This document shows, one piece after another, positions 15,772 through 25,153 of a stretch of 64,000 nt of DNA (positions within the stretch are counted from its first letter, which is position 1; every line of letters begins with the position of its first letter). A program made the translations under genes and the position numbers. The stretch comes from Candidatus Poribacteria bacterium (GTDB taxonomy: Bacteria > Poribacteria > WGA-4E > WGA-3G), in contig OY282374.1 in NCBI GenBank assembly GCA_958295815.1, positions 247,416 to 311,415 of the forward strand, in the 5' to 3' direction. The notes below the pieces were generated by a model. It saw only the letters and a list, made by a program, of their open reading frames with translations, did no database searches and was not told the origin of the DNA.

Positions 15772-16944
15772 TTATACGCCAATCCCTAACTTATCGTTAA
15801 TCTCCTTCTGATAGCCTTCCAGTTCGCAGTTTTCGATCTCCGCGATTGTCACAGGACGACCGAACCACCCGGATTCATAGACCGCCATGCAGATGGCTTC
15901 AGACCGCATGCCTTCGACAGCGTCCACTTCAGGTTTACCACCGCTCCGAATCGCATCGGCGAAGTATTTCAACTCAATTGCGACAGTATCTTCAACGCCA
16001 CCTGGGAAGTAGTATTCCTGGTCAGAATCGCTGAGGCTATCGGTGAATTCTTTCATCAGGTCATCGTTAGAAATTGGTTCGCCGCCGCGCGGCACCAATC
16101 CTACGTTCCAATCAAGCGCACCTTCGCTCCCATAAACAGTGTTTTGACGGAAACTGTGTCCAGGTGCTGAACCGACCCATGTCCACTGTGCGCTAACGCC
16201 TTGTTCAAACTTGATGGTGGCAATCATCGCATCCTCAACATCAACGGCGTAACCACCCTCTCTTTCTGCTGGATTGTCGTAGCGGAAAGGTTCATACGCC
16301 TTGTTGATGGCGTAAACCTCCTCGGCTTCCATACCGAGAATATAGCGCATCAGATCGGTAAAGTGCACGCCACCGTCTAATGCCCAACCGCCACCTGCAT
16401 CCATTTTGAAGTTGCGCCAACTCCATTTCCCCAAGCCTTCGCCAACCTCGATCCAGAAGAACATGCGTGGATCGCCGATACGTCCTTGCGCAACTGCCCA
16501 ACTCCGTGTGCGTTGGATGCGCGCCAGACGGTAGTTTTCTGCGACCGAGATAATCTTATCATTTCGATCGGCTGCCTCCATCATCAGTTTACATGCCCGC
16601 ATCGTGATACCAAACGGTTTTTCAATGATAACATGCTTCCCAGCATCCAAGGCAGGCACAGCGAGTGTATGGTGCGCACTGTGGAGCGCACAGATATCCA
16701 CACATTCCAGATCCGGATGTTTCGCCAGCATCTCGTCAAGTTCTGTATAAACCACAGGTTTCGTGCCGCCTTGGAACTCGTGTGCCTGATTTGCTCGCTC
16801 TTCGGCATTTGCCTGTACGATGTCGCACGCCGCCACGATTTCATATTCCCGGAGTCCTTTAGACCAGAGTTCTCTGTACGCGTTCATGTGCGCACCGGAC
16901 ATCCCGCCGCATCCAACCAAGCCCATTTTAATTCGTTCAGCCAT
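15772..16944 (-). CDS. Gfo/Idh/MocA family oxidoreductase
   Basis: From ATG 16944, which follows AAGGAGG by 5 bp, the protein has 390 residues; the longer frame to 16971 is rejected because it would include the ribosome site. The N-terminal Rossmann domain starts MAERIKMGLVGCGGMSGAHM, and the family's EKPFG motif is present near residue 118. The C-terminal alpha/beta domain carries GGGWALDGGVHFTDLM, with the conserved histidine near the substrate site. These enzymes oxidise or reduce sugars, inositols and related compounds with NAD(P). It is the first gene of a two-gene minus-strand unit with the SDR gene. Confidence 0.92.
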   Translation of the reverse strand: MAERIKMGLVGCGGMSGAHMNAYRELWSKGLREYEIVAACDIVQANAEERANQAHEFQGGTKPVVYTELDEMLAKHPDLECVDICALHSAHHTLAVPALDAGKHVIIEKPFGITMRACKLMMEAADRNDKIISVAENYRLARIQRTRSWAVAQGRIGDPRMFFWIEVGEGLGKWSWRNFKMDAGGGWALDGGVHFTDLMRYILGMEAEEVYAINKAYEPFRYDNPAEREGGYAVDVEDAMIATIKFEQGVSAQWTWVGSAPGHSFRQNTVYGSEGALDWNVGLVPRGGEPISNDDLMKEFTDSLSDSDQEYYFPGGVEDTVAIELKYFADAIRSGGKPEVDAVEGMRSEAICMAVYESGWFGRPVTIAEIENCELEGYQKEINDKLGIGV

Positions 16945-17087
16945 ATCAGCCTCCTTGTATGTCCCACTCACGATTCGCGCACGTCCACCGCACGCTTACA
17001 GTGGAATACGCAAAATTATATAGGGGACAGGATCTCCTGTCAATATTTTTATCTTTGTGTAGGGACCTCAGTTCTTCATCCGACGTT

Positions 17088-17109
17088 GGCGAGGTTTCAT
17101 AACCTCGCC
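17088..17109. repeat. GGCGAGGTT-TCAT-AACCTCGCC palindrome
   Basis: A 9-bp perfect stem with a TCAT loop in the divergent gap before the LamG gene. Copies with the same stem occur at 20835-20855 and, with one mismatch, at 54577-54597. An unrelated short inverted repeat, GACAGGA/TCCTGTC, lies at 17026-17041. Confidence 0.65.
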
Positions 17110-17180
17110 TATCGAATACCCTAAATCCTTTGACTTTAAAATCCGTTATTGATAAAATACCATAACAAAGGAGGCGAAAG

Positions 17181-17993
17181 ATGGCTATGCATATCACTGA
17201 TATAAAATCTGTCTGTAGCGTTAAGTGTCTCTTCATCGCTATAACGTTCTTGGCACTGCTCGGAGGTATGTTTGCAGATGCAGCGGTTGATGAACACACG
17301 GTCGCTGTCTGGCTCTTTGAGGAAGGTGCTGGGAAGGTCGTGAAAGACGCTTCAGGCAACGGTCATGATGGCGAATTCGCAGGCAGTCCTAAATGGGTCA
17401 AAGGGAAATTTGGAACAGGATTAGAATTCCCCGGCGATGGTGGTGGTTATGTCGTCGTGGATTCTACCAAAAAATTGGAGTTGGAAACGCTTAGCATTGA
17501 GGCGTGGGTGAAGGTTGAAGAGTCCACAGGTAAGTGGCAGGGCATCGTCTGCAAGCAGCAGGCAGGCTGTACCAATCGTAATTACGGCATCTGGGTTCAT
17601 GTAGATAAGAGCGTTCTGCATTCGGAAATCGGCGCGAATGGGGCGTGCGGGTTTAGTATGGATGCCACAACCGACATCACCGACAACAAATGGCATCATC
17701 TCGCCTTTACCTACGACGGCAAGATGGGGCGAGGGTACGTTGATGGTGAATTGGAAATCGAAGCCCCCAATGGTGCTACATTCCAAAGTGCAGACCCAAT
17801 TACACTTGGTGTACCGAATCTCAATAACGCAAACGGACTGAAAGGTATCATTGAAGAGATACGCATCTCCAATGTCGCACGAACCGAAGATGAAATTCAA
17901 GAAGCCATGGATGTCGGTTTAGCGCAAATTCTCAACGTTGAACCCGGCGGCAAACTCGCAACACGCTGGGGATACCTCAAGCTTGTACCATAG
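17181..17993 (+). CDS. Secreted LamG/concanavalin A-like lectin protein
   Basis: The 270-residue protein starts at ATG 17181 after AAAGGAGG. A signal peptide (to about FADA) is followed by one LamG-like beta-sandwich: AVWLFEEGAGKVVKDASGNGHDG, GTGLEFPGDGGGYVVV, IEAWVKVEE, WHHLAFTYDGKMGRGYVDG and IEEIRISNVARTEDEI. Such domains bind glycans or other ligands at the cell surface. The protein ends with NVEPGGKLATRWGYLKLVP, a tail also seen at the end of the protein at 63180-63821, and may be a sorting or processing signal. Confidence 0.88.
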   Translation: MAMHITDIKSVCSVKCLFIAITFLALLGGMFADAAVDEHTVAVWLFEEGAGKVVKDASGNGHDGEFAGSPKWVKGKFGTGLEFPGDGGGYVVVDSTKKLELETLSIEAWVKVEESTGKWQGIVCKQQAGCTNRNYGIWVHVDKSVLHSEIGANGACGFSMDATTDITDNKWHHLAFTYDGKMGRGYVDGELEIEAPNGATFQSADPITLGVPNLNNANGLKGIIEEIRISNVARTEDEIQEAMDVGLAQILNVEPGGKLATRWGYLKLVP

Positions 17994-18044
17994 TCCAAAG
18001 TGCTATCCGACAGATTCTATACGTTGAACACACCCACGATATTG

Positions 18045-18073
18045 TAGGGGGTAGGCACAAGACCTACCCCCTA
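18045..18073 (+). terminator. Strong hairpin after LamG gene
   Basis: An 11-bp perfect stem (TAGGGGGTAGG / CCTACCCCCTA) with a 7-nt loop lies 52 bp after the stop. No T-run follows on the plus strand, so it may act as an mRNA stabiliser or a repeat rather than as a classical terminator. Confidence 0.45.
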
Positions 18074-18153
18074 TGAGGTAAAAAATAGTAGGGTAATCCT
18101 GTAAATCCTGATTCAGCCGATAGCATTACTATATCCATAAAAAGGAGTATAGA

Positions 18154-19362
18154 TTGAAAAGAAGGTTTGCTTTTTGTATATGTATATTATTATTATGCGT
18201 CACCATATCTGCATTTGGGCAAGGACTCCCCATGGCGGTGCCGGAGGAAGTGGGTGTTTCTGCCGATCGTCTCGAACGTATCCGTCCTGTCATGCAAGGT
18301 TATGTCGATAAAGGAAACCTGCCGGGTTTCCTGACTGTCGTCGCAAGACGTGGAAAAATCGTCCATTTTGAAACAATCGGTATGCGAGATGCCGAGAATA
18401 GCAAACCCGTCGAATCCGATACTATTTTCCGTATCTACTCCATGTCAAAACCGATTACGAGTGTTGCTGTGATGATACTCTATGAGGAGGGGCATTTTCA
18501 ACTCGGCACACCCGTCTCCAAGTTTATTCCTGAGTTTGAAAACATGAAAGTCTACAACGAAGACCAGACGGAAATCTTGGATGCGAAGAAAAAAATAACC
18601 ATCAAGCACCTACTCACGCATACCGCAGGATTCACCTACGACTGGGGCAATAAACCTGCCAGTCAACTCTATAGGGAAGCGAAGATTTTTGAACCCGGCA
18701 CAACGCTTGCGGATATGGTCAAAAAACTCGGTAATATCCCTCTCGTTCACGAACCCGGTGAAAAGTGGACCTATGGAGTCTCCGTTGATGTCCTCGGCTA
18801 CTTGGTAGAAGTGATTTCTGGCATGCCGTTTGAGGGATTTCTACAGACGCGCATCTTCGGACCCCTTGGCATGATGGATACTGCATTTTCAGTGCCACCA
18901 GAAAAGGCGAATAGGTTCGCAGTTCTCTATAAACCTAACAAAGAGAACGGACTGGAACGTATTGAGAATGTAAGATATACACTTGATGGATTTAATTTTT
19001 TTCCATCCGGTGGTGGAGGTCTCGTCTCAACCGCTGCAGATTACATGCGGTTTTCTCAGATGTTGCTCAACGGCGGTGAATTAGATGGGGTTCGTATATT
19101 GGGCAAAAAGACGGTCGAATTGATGCGGTATCCGCATCACAACGATCGGTTTGGACTCGGTTTCGCTGTCGTCACAGATAATGAGCCTCCGAACGTTCTG
19201 GAGTCAGTCGGGAATCTTAGTTGGGGTGGTGCTGCCGCGACTACTTTCTGGGTTGATCCGCAAGAGGAATTGATTGGATTGCTCATGACGCAGCTTCGCA
19301 ATAACCGTTACCCTTTCCAGCAGCAATTTAAAGTCCTGACATATCAGGCACTTACTGAATAG
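18154..19362 (+). CDS. Exported beta-lactamase-fold serine hydrolase 1
   Basis: The 402-residue protein starts with TTG after AGGAG and has a signal peptide ending near AFG. The class C beta-lactamase/esterase fold is shown by the SxxK nucleophile motif (IYSMSKPITS), the tyrosine motif YGVS in KWTYGVSVDVLGYL (YxN position), and the FPSGGGGLVSTAADYMRF block. Members act as esterases, peptidases or transacylases; true beta-lactamase activity cannot be assumed. It is the first of four tandem paralogues and is closest to the second. Confidence 0.9.
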   Translation: MKRRFAFCICILLLCVTISAFGQGLPMAVPEEVGVSADRLERIRPVMQGYVDKGNLPGFLTVVARRGKIVHFETIGMRDAENSKPVESDTIFRIYSMSKPITSVAVMILYEEGHFQLGTPVSKFIPEFENMKVYNEDQTEILDAKKKITIKHLLTHTAGFTYDWGNKPASQLYREAKIFEPGTTLADMVKKLGNIPLVHEPGEKWTYGVSVDVLGYLVEVISGMPFEGFLQTRIFGPLGMMDTAFSVPPEKANRFAVLYKPNKENGLERIENVRYTLDGFNFFPSGGGGLVSTAADYMRFSQMLLNGGELDGVRILGKKTVELMRYPHHNDRFGLGFAVVTDNEPPNVLESVGNLSWGGAAATTFWVDPQEELIGLLMTQLRNNRYPFQQQFKVLTYQALTE

Positions 19363-19613
19363 CAAACGCTCCGACTCCGTTAGCGAGCGGACATCTAATC
19401 TCGCCAACTAAAGTATATGGGTAATTATAGGCTTTACTATAATGAATACTAAAATGAAGTAGACATTTCCGCCTGATAGATTTGGGAATATTTCTTACAT
19501 CAGTAGGTGCCCACTTCTTACTGGGCAGTGCAGTTTCCTAACTGCGCCGGGCAAATGCCCCAGTAATTCTAAAATCTACCAAATAAATGTCCATAAGGTA
19601 AAAGGAGAATGAA

Positions 19614-20816
19614 TTGGCAAAATTAAAGTATGCATGTTTACTACTTTTCTTCATGACGACGCTTGCGTTTGGGCAAGGACTCCCCATAGCAATACCAGAG
19701 GAGGTCGGTATTTCTGCCGAACGTCTTGAACGTATCCGTCCCGTTATGCAAGGTTACGTCGAGAAAGAAAACCTTCCGGGATTCTTGACTGTCGTGGCGA
19801 GACGCGGAAAAATCGTTCATTTTGAAACCATCGGTATGCGGGATATGGAAAATAAGAAACCCATTGAGCCAGATACAATATTTCGTATCTACTCCATGTC
19901 AAAACCGATTACCAGTGTTGCTGTGATGATGCTCTATGAGGAGGGAAAGTTTCAGCTCAATACACCGGTCTCCAAGTTTATTCCTGAGTTTGAAAATATG
20001 AAAGTTTATAACGAAGACCAGACGGAAATCTTGGATGCGAAGAAGAAAGTAACAATCAAGCACCTCCTCATACATACCGCGGGGTTGACTTACGGCTGGG
20101 GCGATAAACCCGTTGATGAACGCTACAAAGAACTGAAAATCTTTGAAAAAGACTCGACATTGGCTGATATGGTGAAAAAACTCGGCGATATTCCACTTGT
20201 TCATGAACCGGGTGAAAAGTGGACCTATGGAGTCTCCGTTGATGTACTCGGCTACTTTGTGGAGGTGGTGTCCGGAATGCCATTCGAGGAATTCCTCCAA
20301 ACGCGGCTCTTTAAGCCTCTCGGCATGGTAGACACCGGGTTTTCGGTGCCACCAGAGAAGGTGGACAGGTATGCAGCACTGTACAGATCTAACAAAGAGG
20401 ACGGACTGGAACGTGTTGGAGATGCCCCGCTTGCAAACGATGAGGTAAGTTTTTTCCCATCTGGGGGTGGCGGACTCGTCTCAACAGCAGCGGATTACAT
20501 GCGGTTTTCTCAGATGTTGCTCAACGGTGGTGAACTCGACGGTGTCCGCATATTAGGTAAGAAAACGGTTGAGTTGATGCGCTACCCACATCATGAGGAT
20601 TGGTTTGGACTCGGTTTCGCTGTTGTCACAGATAAGGAGCCACCAGATACACTGGAATCCATCGGGAATTTCAGTTGGGGTGGCGCAGCCGCTACCACCT
20701 TCTGGATTGATCCTGAAGAGGAATTGATCGGCTTGCTCATGACACAGATTCTCAGTAACCCTTACCCTTTCCAACAGCAATTTAAAGTGCTAACCTATCA
20801 GGCACTAACTGAGTAG
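19614..20816 (+). CDS. Exported beta-lactamase-fold serine hydrolase 2
   Basis: The 400-residue protein starts with TTG and has a signal peptide ending LAFG. It is nearly identical to hydrolase 1 through much of its length, with SMSK, YGVS and FPSGGGGL all kept. Differences cluster around residues 135-170 and 265-280. The close similarity and conserved order point to a recent tandem duplication. The 250-bp gap before it holds no gene, only a degenerate palindrome near 19385 and an ATAGTAAA-type repeat arm at 19428-19441. Confidence 0.9.
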   Translation: MAKLKYACLLLFFMTTLAFGQGLPIAIPEEVGISAERLERIRPVMQGYVEKENLPGFLTVVARRGKIVHFETIGMRDMENKKPIEPDTIFRIYSMSKPITSVAVMMLYEEGKFQLNTPVSKFIPEFENMKVYNEDQTEILDAKKKVTIKHLLIHTAGLTYGWGDKPVDERYKELKIFEKDSTLADMVKKLGDIPLVHEPGEKWTYGVSVDVLGYFVEVVSGMPFEEFLQTRLFKPLGMVDTGFSVPPEKVDRYAALYRSNKEDGLERVGDAPLANDEVSFFPSGGGGLVSTAADYMRFSQMLLNGGELDGVRILGKKTVELMRYPHHEDWFGLGFAVVTDKEPPDTLESIGNFSWGGAAATTFWIDPEEELIGLLMTQILSNPYPFQQQFKVLTYQALTE

Positions 20817-20834
20817 CAGATATTCTCCTCCGCT

Positions 20835-20855
20835 GGCGAGGTTTCTAACCTCGCC
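20835..20855. repeat. GGCGAGGTT-TCT-AACCTCGCC palindrome
   Basis: A 9-bp perfect stem 19 bp after the stop of hydrolase 2; the same family as 17088 and 54577. It could terminate or protect the transcript. Confidence 0.65.
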
Positions 20856-20917
20856 AACTCACAGTGTATCGGAACTTCTATAACTGACAACCAATAACTA
20901 TCTCATAGGAAATTTTG

Positions 20918-22102
20918 ATGACAATATATGAAGGATTACCGCGGGCGGTGCCTGAAGATGTAGGCATGTCAACCTCGCGGTTAAAACGCATTGCTCCGGT
21001 CATGCAAGGCTATGTTGACAACGGAAAAATTCCCTGCGCATTGACGATGATAGCGCGTGAAGGCAAACTCGTTCATTTTGAAAAATTTGGCATGCAGGAT
21101 ATCGCTGCCGCTATACCCATAGAATTTAACTCTATCTTCCGCCTCTACTCGATGACGAAGCCGATTACCAGCGTCGCTGTAATGATGCTCTACGAAGAAG
21201 GACATTTTCAACTCAGCACGCCCGTCTCCGAATTTGTGCCGTTTTTCAAAGACATGAAAGTTTACACTGAAGATGGCAGTGCTATTGTGGATGCAGAACA
21301 CGAGGTAACAATAAAACATTTACTCACGCATACCACTGGGCTTATCTATGAGAGCGATAGGGATAATCACCCGATTGATCAGCGATATGAAGAGGCAGAT
21401 CTCTACGGCGGTGACCTCGTAAACATGATACAAAAGCTCGGAGATATTCCGCTTATTCACCAGCCAGGTACAGCGTGGAAATACGGTATGTCTACCGATG
21501 TACTCGGCTACCTTGTAGAGGTTGTATCGGGTATGCCGTTTGAGACGTATTTGAAAACGCGTATTTTTAATCCGTTAGGAATGAACGACACCGGTTTTTC
21601 TGTGCGGATTGAAAATGCTGACCGATATTCAAAGGTATATGAATTCGGTGAAGACGGCAATCTTCAGCAAATTGAGAAGGTTCATGCTGCAACGGGACCG
21701 CTGAGTTTTTTCCACTCTGGTGGCGGAGGGCTACAATCGACAGCTGCTGATTATCTCCGCTTCTGCCAAATGGTGCTCAACGATGGTGAACTTGACGGTG
21801 TGAGATTGCTCGGAAGAAAAACCGCCGAACTCATCAAGATGAACCATGTTCCATCCGATTGGTTAGCCCCCGGGAGAACAGGGAGCGGTTTCGGACTTGG
21901 GTTCTCCGTTGTCACAGATGTCGCTGACACCCACAGTCTCGGTTCCGTAGGCACTTGCAGTTGGGGTGGCATGGCAAGCACCACGTTTTGGATCGATCCT
22001 GTCGAAGAGTTGATCGGGGTTTTTATGACGCAATTGGTCGGTGCTGATTCTCCATTCCATGCCCAATTCCGGGTTTTAACCTATCAGGGAATTACCGATT
22101 GA
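20918..22102 (+). CDS. Beta-lactamase-fold serine hydrolase 3 (no signal peptide)
   Basis: The product is about 394 residues from ATG 20918 (a TTG at 20915 is adjacent). It starts directly with MTIYEGLPRAVPEDVGMS and lacks the signal peptide of copies 1 and 2, so it is predicted cytoplasmic. Catalytic elements are LYSMTKPITS (SxxK), KYGMSTDVLGYL and FHSGGGGLQSTAADYL. It carries an extra loop, DWLAPGRTGSGFGLGF, near the end. It is closest to copy 4. Loss of the signal peptide implies a different substrate pool from copies 1 and 2. Confidence 0.9.
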   Translation: MTIYEGLPRAVPEDVGMSTSRLKRIAPVMQGYVDNGKIPCALTMIAREGKLVHFEKFGMQDIAAAIPIEFNSIFRLYSMTKPITSVAVMMLYEEGHFQLSTPVSEFVPFFKDMKVYTEDGSAIVDAEHEVTIKHLLTHTTGLIYESDRDNHPIDQRYEEADLYGGDLVNMIQKLGDIPLIHQPGTAWKYGMSTDVLGYLVEVVSGMPFETYLKTRIFNPLGMNDTGFSVRIENADRYSKVYEFGEDGNLQQIEKVHAATGPLSFFHSGGGGLQSTAADYLRFCQMVLNDGELDGVRLLGRKTAELIKMNHVPSDWLAPGRTGSGFGLGFSVVTDVADTHSLGSVGTCSWGGMASTTFWIDPVEELIGVFMTQLVGADSPFHAQFRVLTYQGITD

Positions 22103-22223
22103 ATCTGCCAAAACATACTGGATGGTTATACACGGGTTTGACTGAGGTGTTCCCACGCTCCGTAGAAGTGTTATATCTACAACAGATAACTGATAAATAA
22201 CGACTATCTCACAGGAGTTTTTG

Positions 22224-23402
22224 ATGACAATATATGAAGGATTACCGCGGGCGGTGCCTGAAGATGTAGGCATGTCAACCTCGCGGTTAGAACGTATTAC
22301 CCCAGTCATGCAAGGCTGGGTTGACAATGGTAAAATCCCTTGCGCGTTGACGATGATAGCGCGCGAAGGTAGGCTCGTTCATCTTGAAAAATTTGGCACA
22401 CAAGATGTCGCCTCCGCTAAAACGGTAGGGTTTGACACCATCTTCCGCATCTACTCGATGACGAAACCGATTACCAGCATCGCAGTGATGATGCTCTACG
22501 AAGAAGGGCATTTTCAACTTGGCACACCCGTCTCCGAATTGATTCCGGCTTTCAAAGACATGCAGGTTTACACTGACGGTGGTGCGGAAATTGTTGACGC
22601 AGAACGCGAGATGACGGTAAAGCATCTGCTCACACACACCTCCGGGCTCATCTATGGAGGGGACTGGGATCACCCGATTAATCAACGCTATAGAGAAGCG
22701 AATTTCTACGGCGGCGATCTCGGAAATATGGCACAGGAACTCGGAAATGTCCCGCTCTTCTGCCACCCAGGTGGTGCGTGGAATTACGGCATGTCTACCG
22801 ACGTACTCGGTTATCTCGTAGAAGTCGTATCAGGTATGTCGTTTGAGGCGTATTTGAAAACGCATATTTTTAATCCGTTAGGTATGAACGACACCGCTTT
22901 CTCAGTGCCAGACGAGAAGGCTGACCGATATGCGACCTTATATGAACCCGCTGAAGACGGCGGTATTCAAGTGATTGAAAATGCTCCCGTTTCAAGCGGA
23001 CCCCTAAGCTTCTTCCACTCCGGTGGTGCAGGGTTACAATCGACCGCCGCTGATTATCTCCGTTTCTGCCAGATGTTGCTCAACGACGGTGAACTTGATG
23101 GTGTGCGACTCCTCGGAAGAAAAACCGTCGAACTCATCAGAATGAACCATATTTCTGAGGAGTGGCAGCCCCTTGAGAGAACAGGATGTGGTTTCGGGCT
23201 TGGGTTCGCTGTTGTCACCGATGTCGCTGATACAAACGGTCCGGGTTCCGTAGGCACGTACAGTTGGGGTGGTCTCGCAAGCACCACGTTTTGGATTGAT
23301 CCTGCAGAAGAATTAATCGGTATTCTCATGACCCAACTGATCGGCGACTCCCCGTTCCACGCCCAATTCCGGGTTCTCACCTATCAGGCAATTATCGATT
23401 AA
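22224..23402 (+). CDS. Beta-lactamase-fold serine hydrolase 4 (no signal peptide)
   Basis: The product is about 392 residues from ATG 22224 after CAGGAG. It has the same start as copy 3 (MTIYEGLPRAVPEDVGMS), even at DNA level across the ribosome site, showing a recent duplication. SxxK is in IYSMTKPITS, the tyrosine motif is NYGMSTDVLGYL, and the late motif is FHSGGAGLQSTAADYL, with one Gly of the GGGG run changed to Ala. It is followed 18 bp later by a ThuA-like gene. Confidence 0.9.
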   Translation: MTIYEGLPRAVPEDVGMSTSRLERITPVMQGWVDNGKIPCALTMIAREGRLVHLEKFGTQDVASAKTVGFDTIFRIYSMTKPITSIAVMMLYEEGHFQLGTPVSELIPAFKDMQVYTDGGAEIVDAEREMTVKHLLTHTSGLIYGGDWDHPINQRYREANFYGGDLGNMAQELGNVPLFCHPGGAWNYGMSTDVLGYLVEVVSGMSFEAYLKTHIFNPLGMNDTAFSVPDEKADRYATLYEPAEDGGIQVIENAPVSSGPLSFFHSGGAGLQSTAADYLRFCQMLLNDGELDGVRLLGRKTVELIRMNHISEEWQPLERTGCGFGLGFAVVTDVADTNGPGSVGTYSWGGLASTTFWIDPAEELIGILMTQLIGDSPFHAQFRVLTYQAIID

Positions 23403-23420
23403 ATCTGAAAGGAGAACATT

Positions 23421-24032
23421 ATGAAAATCGCAGTTGTAACCGGGGAACACGGGTTTCAAGAAAAACAGTTTGACGCAGTTTTTGAAAATATGGAAGGCGT
23501 CCAATTCGTTCGAGAAGATCTCGACGACTTTGTGGACGACCCAAACCAGAAGAACTACGACACCGTTGTTTTTTACAACTTCCACCGTCCATATCCGACC
23601 GATGCACAAGCACGTGCTATCCTTGGTATAACCGAGCGTGGACAAGGGATGGTCATCTTGCATCACGCTATCCTTGCCTTCCCAGAATGGGATGCCTTTT
23701 CCGATATGTGTGGGATTCATGATCGAGATTTCGGATGGTATCCGCGGCAAACGCTCCAAGTACAAATCGCTGATACAAGCCATCCGATTACCGAAGGACT
23801 TACCGATTGGGAGATGGGCGACGAAACCTATACCATGGAATCCGCTGGTGATGATAGCTCGATCCTGCTAACAGTTGATCACCCGAACAGCATGAGAGTC
23901 CTTGGCTGGGCACGTGAATACGGCAATTCCCGCATCTTCTGTTTCCAGAGTGGACACGACGATGTTACCTTTTCCAATCCAAGCTTCCGAGCGATCCTGC
24001 AACGCGGTATCCAGTGGTGCGCCAAGGCGTAA
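23421..24032 (+). CDS. ThuA-like (trehalose utilisation) domain protein
   Basis: The 203-residue protein starts at ATG 23421 with an AAAGGAG site. It has the class I glutamine-amidotransferase-like fold of ThuA: MKIAVVTGEHGFQEK, YDTVVFYNFHRPYP, GMVILHHAILAFPEW and the C-terminal FQSGHDDVTFSNPSFRAILQRGIQW. ThuA family members act in trehalose or related sugar catabolism, with poorly defined chemistry. No signal peptide is seen. Position between hydrolases and an aldose epimerase suggests carbohydrate breakdown. Confidence 0.88.
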   Translation: MKIAVVTGEHGFQEKQFDAVFENMEGVQFVREDLDDFVDDPNQKNYDTVVFYNFHRPYPTDAQARAILGITERGQGMVILHHAILAFPEWDAFSDMCGIHDRDFGWYPRQTLQVQIADTSHPITEGLTDWEMGDETYTMESAGDDSSILLTVDHPNSMRVLGWAREYGNSRIFCFQSGHDDVTFSNPSFRAILQRGIQWCAKA

Positions 24033-24046
24033 TAGGGGGAAGAACG

Positions 24047-25153
24047 GTGGAAATCTTAAAAGTGGCGCAGCTTACACAACACACGCTCCGCATAGGCATA
24101 ACTTGTGTTCTTTTCGGGCTTTCAACACTACTCGCAAACGCAGATAGAGAGGAAACGATGGCGCAGACAACGTATTCAATAGCGGAAGAGACAATTGGCG
24201 GCTTTCAAGTTTACACCATCCAACAAGATGGAAAAGCCGTTGCTGAAATTGTCCCCGCACTCGGAAATAACTGCTATGTCTTTAAGGTCGCAGATGGAGA
24301 GACGTGGATTAACCTAATAGACCCACCGCCGGATCTCGCCACGTTGGAAGATCGTCCGACTGCTTACGGCAATCCGATACTCTTCCCCTTTCCTAACCGG
24401 ATTCGAAACGGCGTGTGGCAGTTTGAAGGGAAAACTTATCAGTTTGACAAGGCACCAGAATCTCCAACAACAATCCATGGCTTACTGTTGAATCAACCCT
24501 ATCAGGTCGAGAAGCATGCCGCTGATGTGAACGGCGCAACTTTGGTATGCTCACTCAATTCCCAAGATTTTCCCGATGTTATACGTCAGTATCCGTTCCC
24601 TTTTAAGATTGAGATTTCCTATACCGTCAAAGATGCATTGTTGACAATGGGGATTTCCATCAAAAATACGGGTGATCGGAATATGCCGATGGGATTCGGT
24701 ATCCACCCGTATTTTAGTACGAACTTGACAGGAACAGCGGACGCATCACAAGCACTGATTACTGTCCCTGCCGCAAAGTATTGGGAGTTGGACGATGTCC
24801 TTGTGCCAACGGGTAAGCAGAACGATGTCACTGGCACGCTGGATCTACGCAACGGACAGCCATTCGCAAAACTGAAACTCGACCATGTTTTTACCGATGT
24901 ACAACTCGTTGACAACGTAAGCAGATGCCTTATTGAGAATCGGGACACTGGACACACCATGGTAATGGAATCGGATGCGATATTCAGAGAACTCGTTGTC
25001 TATACACCACCGGGTAGGGATGCTATCTGCTTTGAACCTTACACTTGTCCAACGGATGCCATCAATTTAGAGGCAAAGGATATCCCCGCAGGCGTGATTG
25101 TGCTTGCCCCAGATGAATCCTTCACAGGAACCGTTCGCTTTCTGTTACAGTAG
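24047..25153 (+). CDS. Aldose 1-epimerase family protein
   Basis: The galactose-mutarotase-like beta-sandwich is shown by NPILFPFPNRIRNGVW, IHGLLLNQPYQ, GFGIHPYF (His) and the late glutamate in CFEPYTCPTDAIN, which match the catalytic His/Glu set. It interconverts sugar anomers. Start choice is open: GTG 24047 after GGGGGAAG gives a signal-peptide-like segment ending LLANA, implying export, while ATG 24158 after GAGAGG gives the cytoplasmic form. I prefer the longer one because the hydrophobic leader is open and well formed. The ORF start at 24014 would overlap the ThuA gene. Confidence 0.85.
   Translation: MEILKVAQLTQHTLRIGITCVLFGLSTLLANADREETMAQTTYSIAEETIGGFQVYTIQQDGKAVAEIVPALGNNCYVFKVADGETWINLIDPPPDLATLEDRPTAYGNPILFPFPNRIRNGVWQFEGKTYQFDKAPESPTTIHGLLLNQPYQVEKHAADVNGATLVCSLNSQDFPDVIRQYPFPFKIEISYTVKDALLTMGISIKNTGDRNMPMGFGIHPYFSTNLTGTADASQALITVPAAKYWELDDVLVPTGKQNDVTGTLDLRNGQPFAKLKLDHVFTDVQLVDNVSRCLIENRDTGHTMVMESDAIFRELVVYTPPGRDAICFEPYTCPTDAINLEAKDIPAGVIVLAPDESFTGTVRFLLQ

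Noticed and set aside
18154..23402. Antibiotic-resistance beta-lactamases
   Set aside because: The fold is shared with esterases and D-peptidases; tyrosine motif YGxS and the tandem catabolic context do not indicate resistance.
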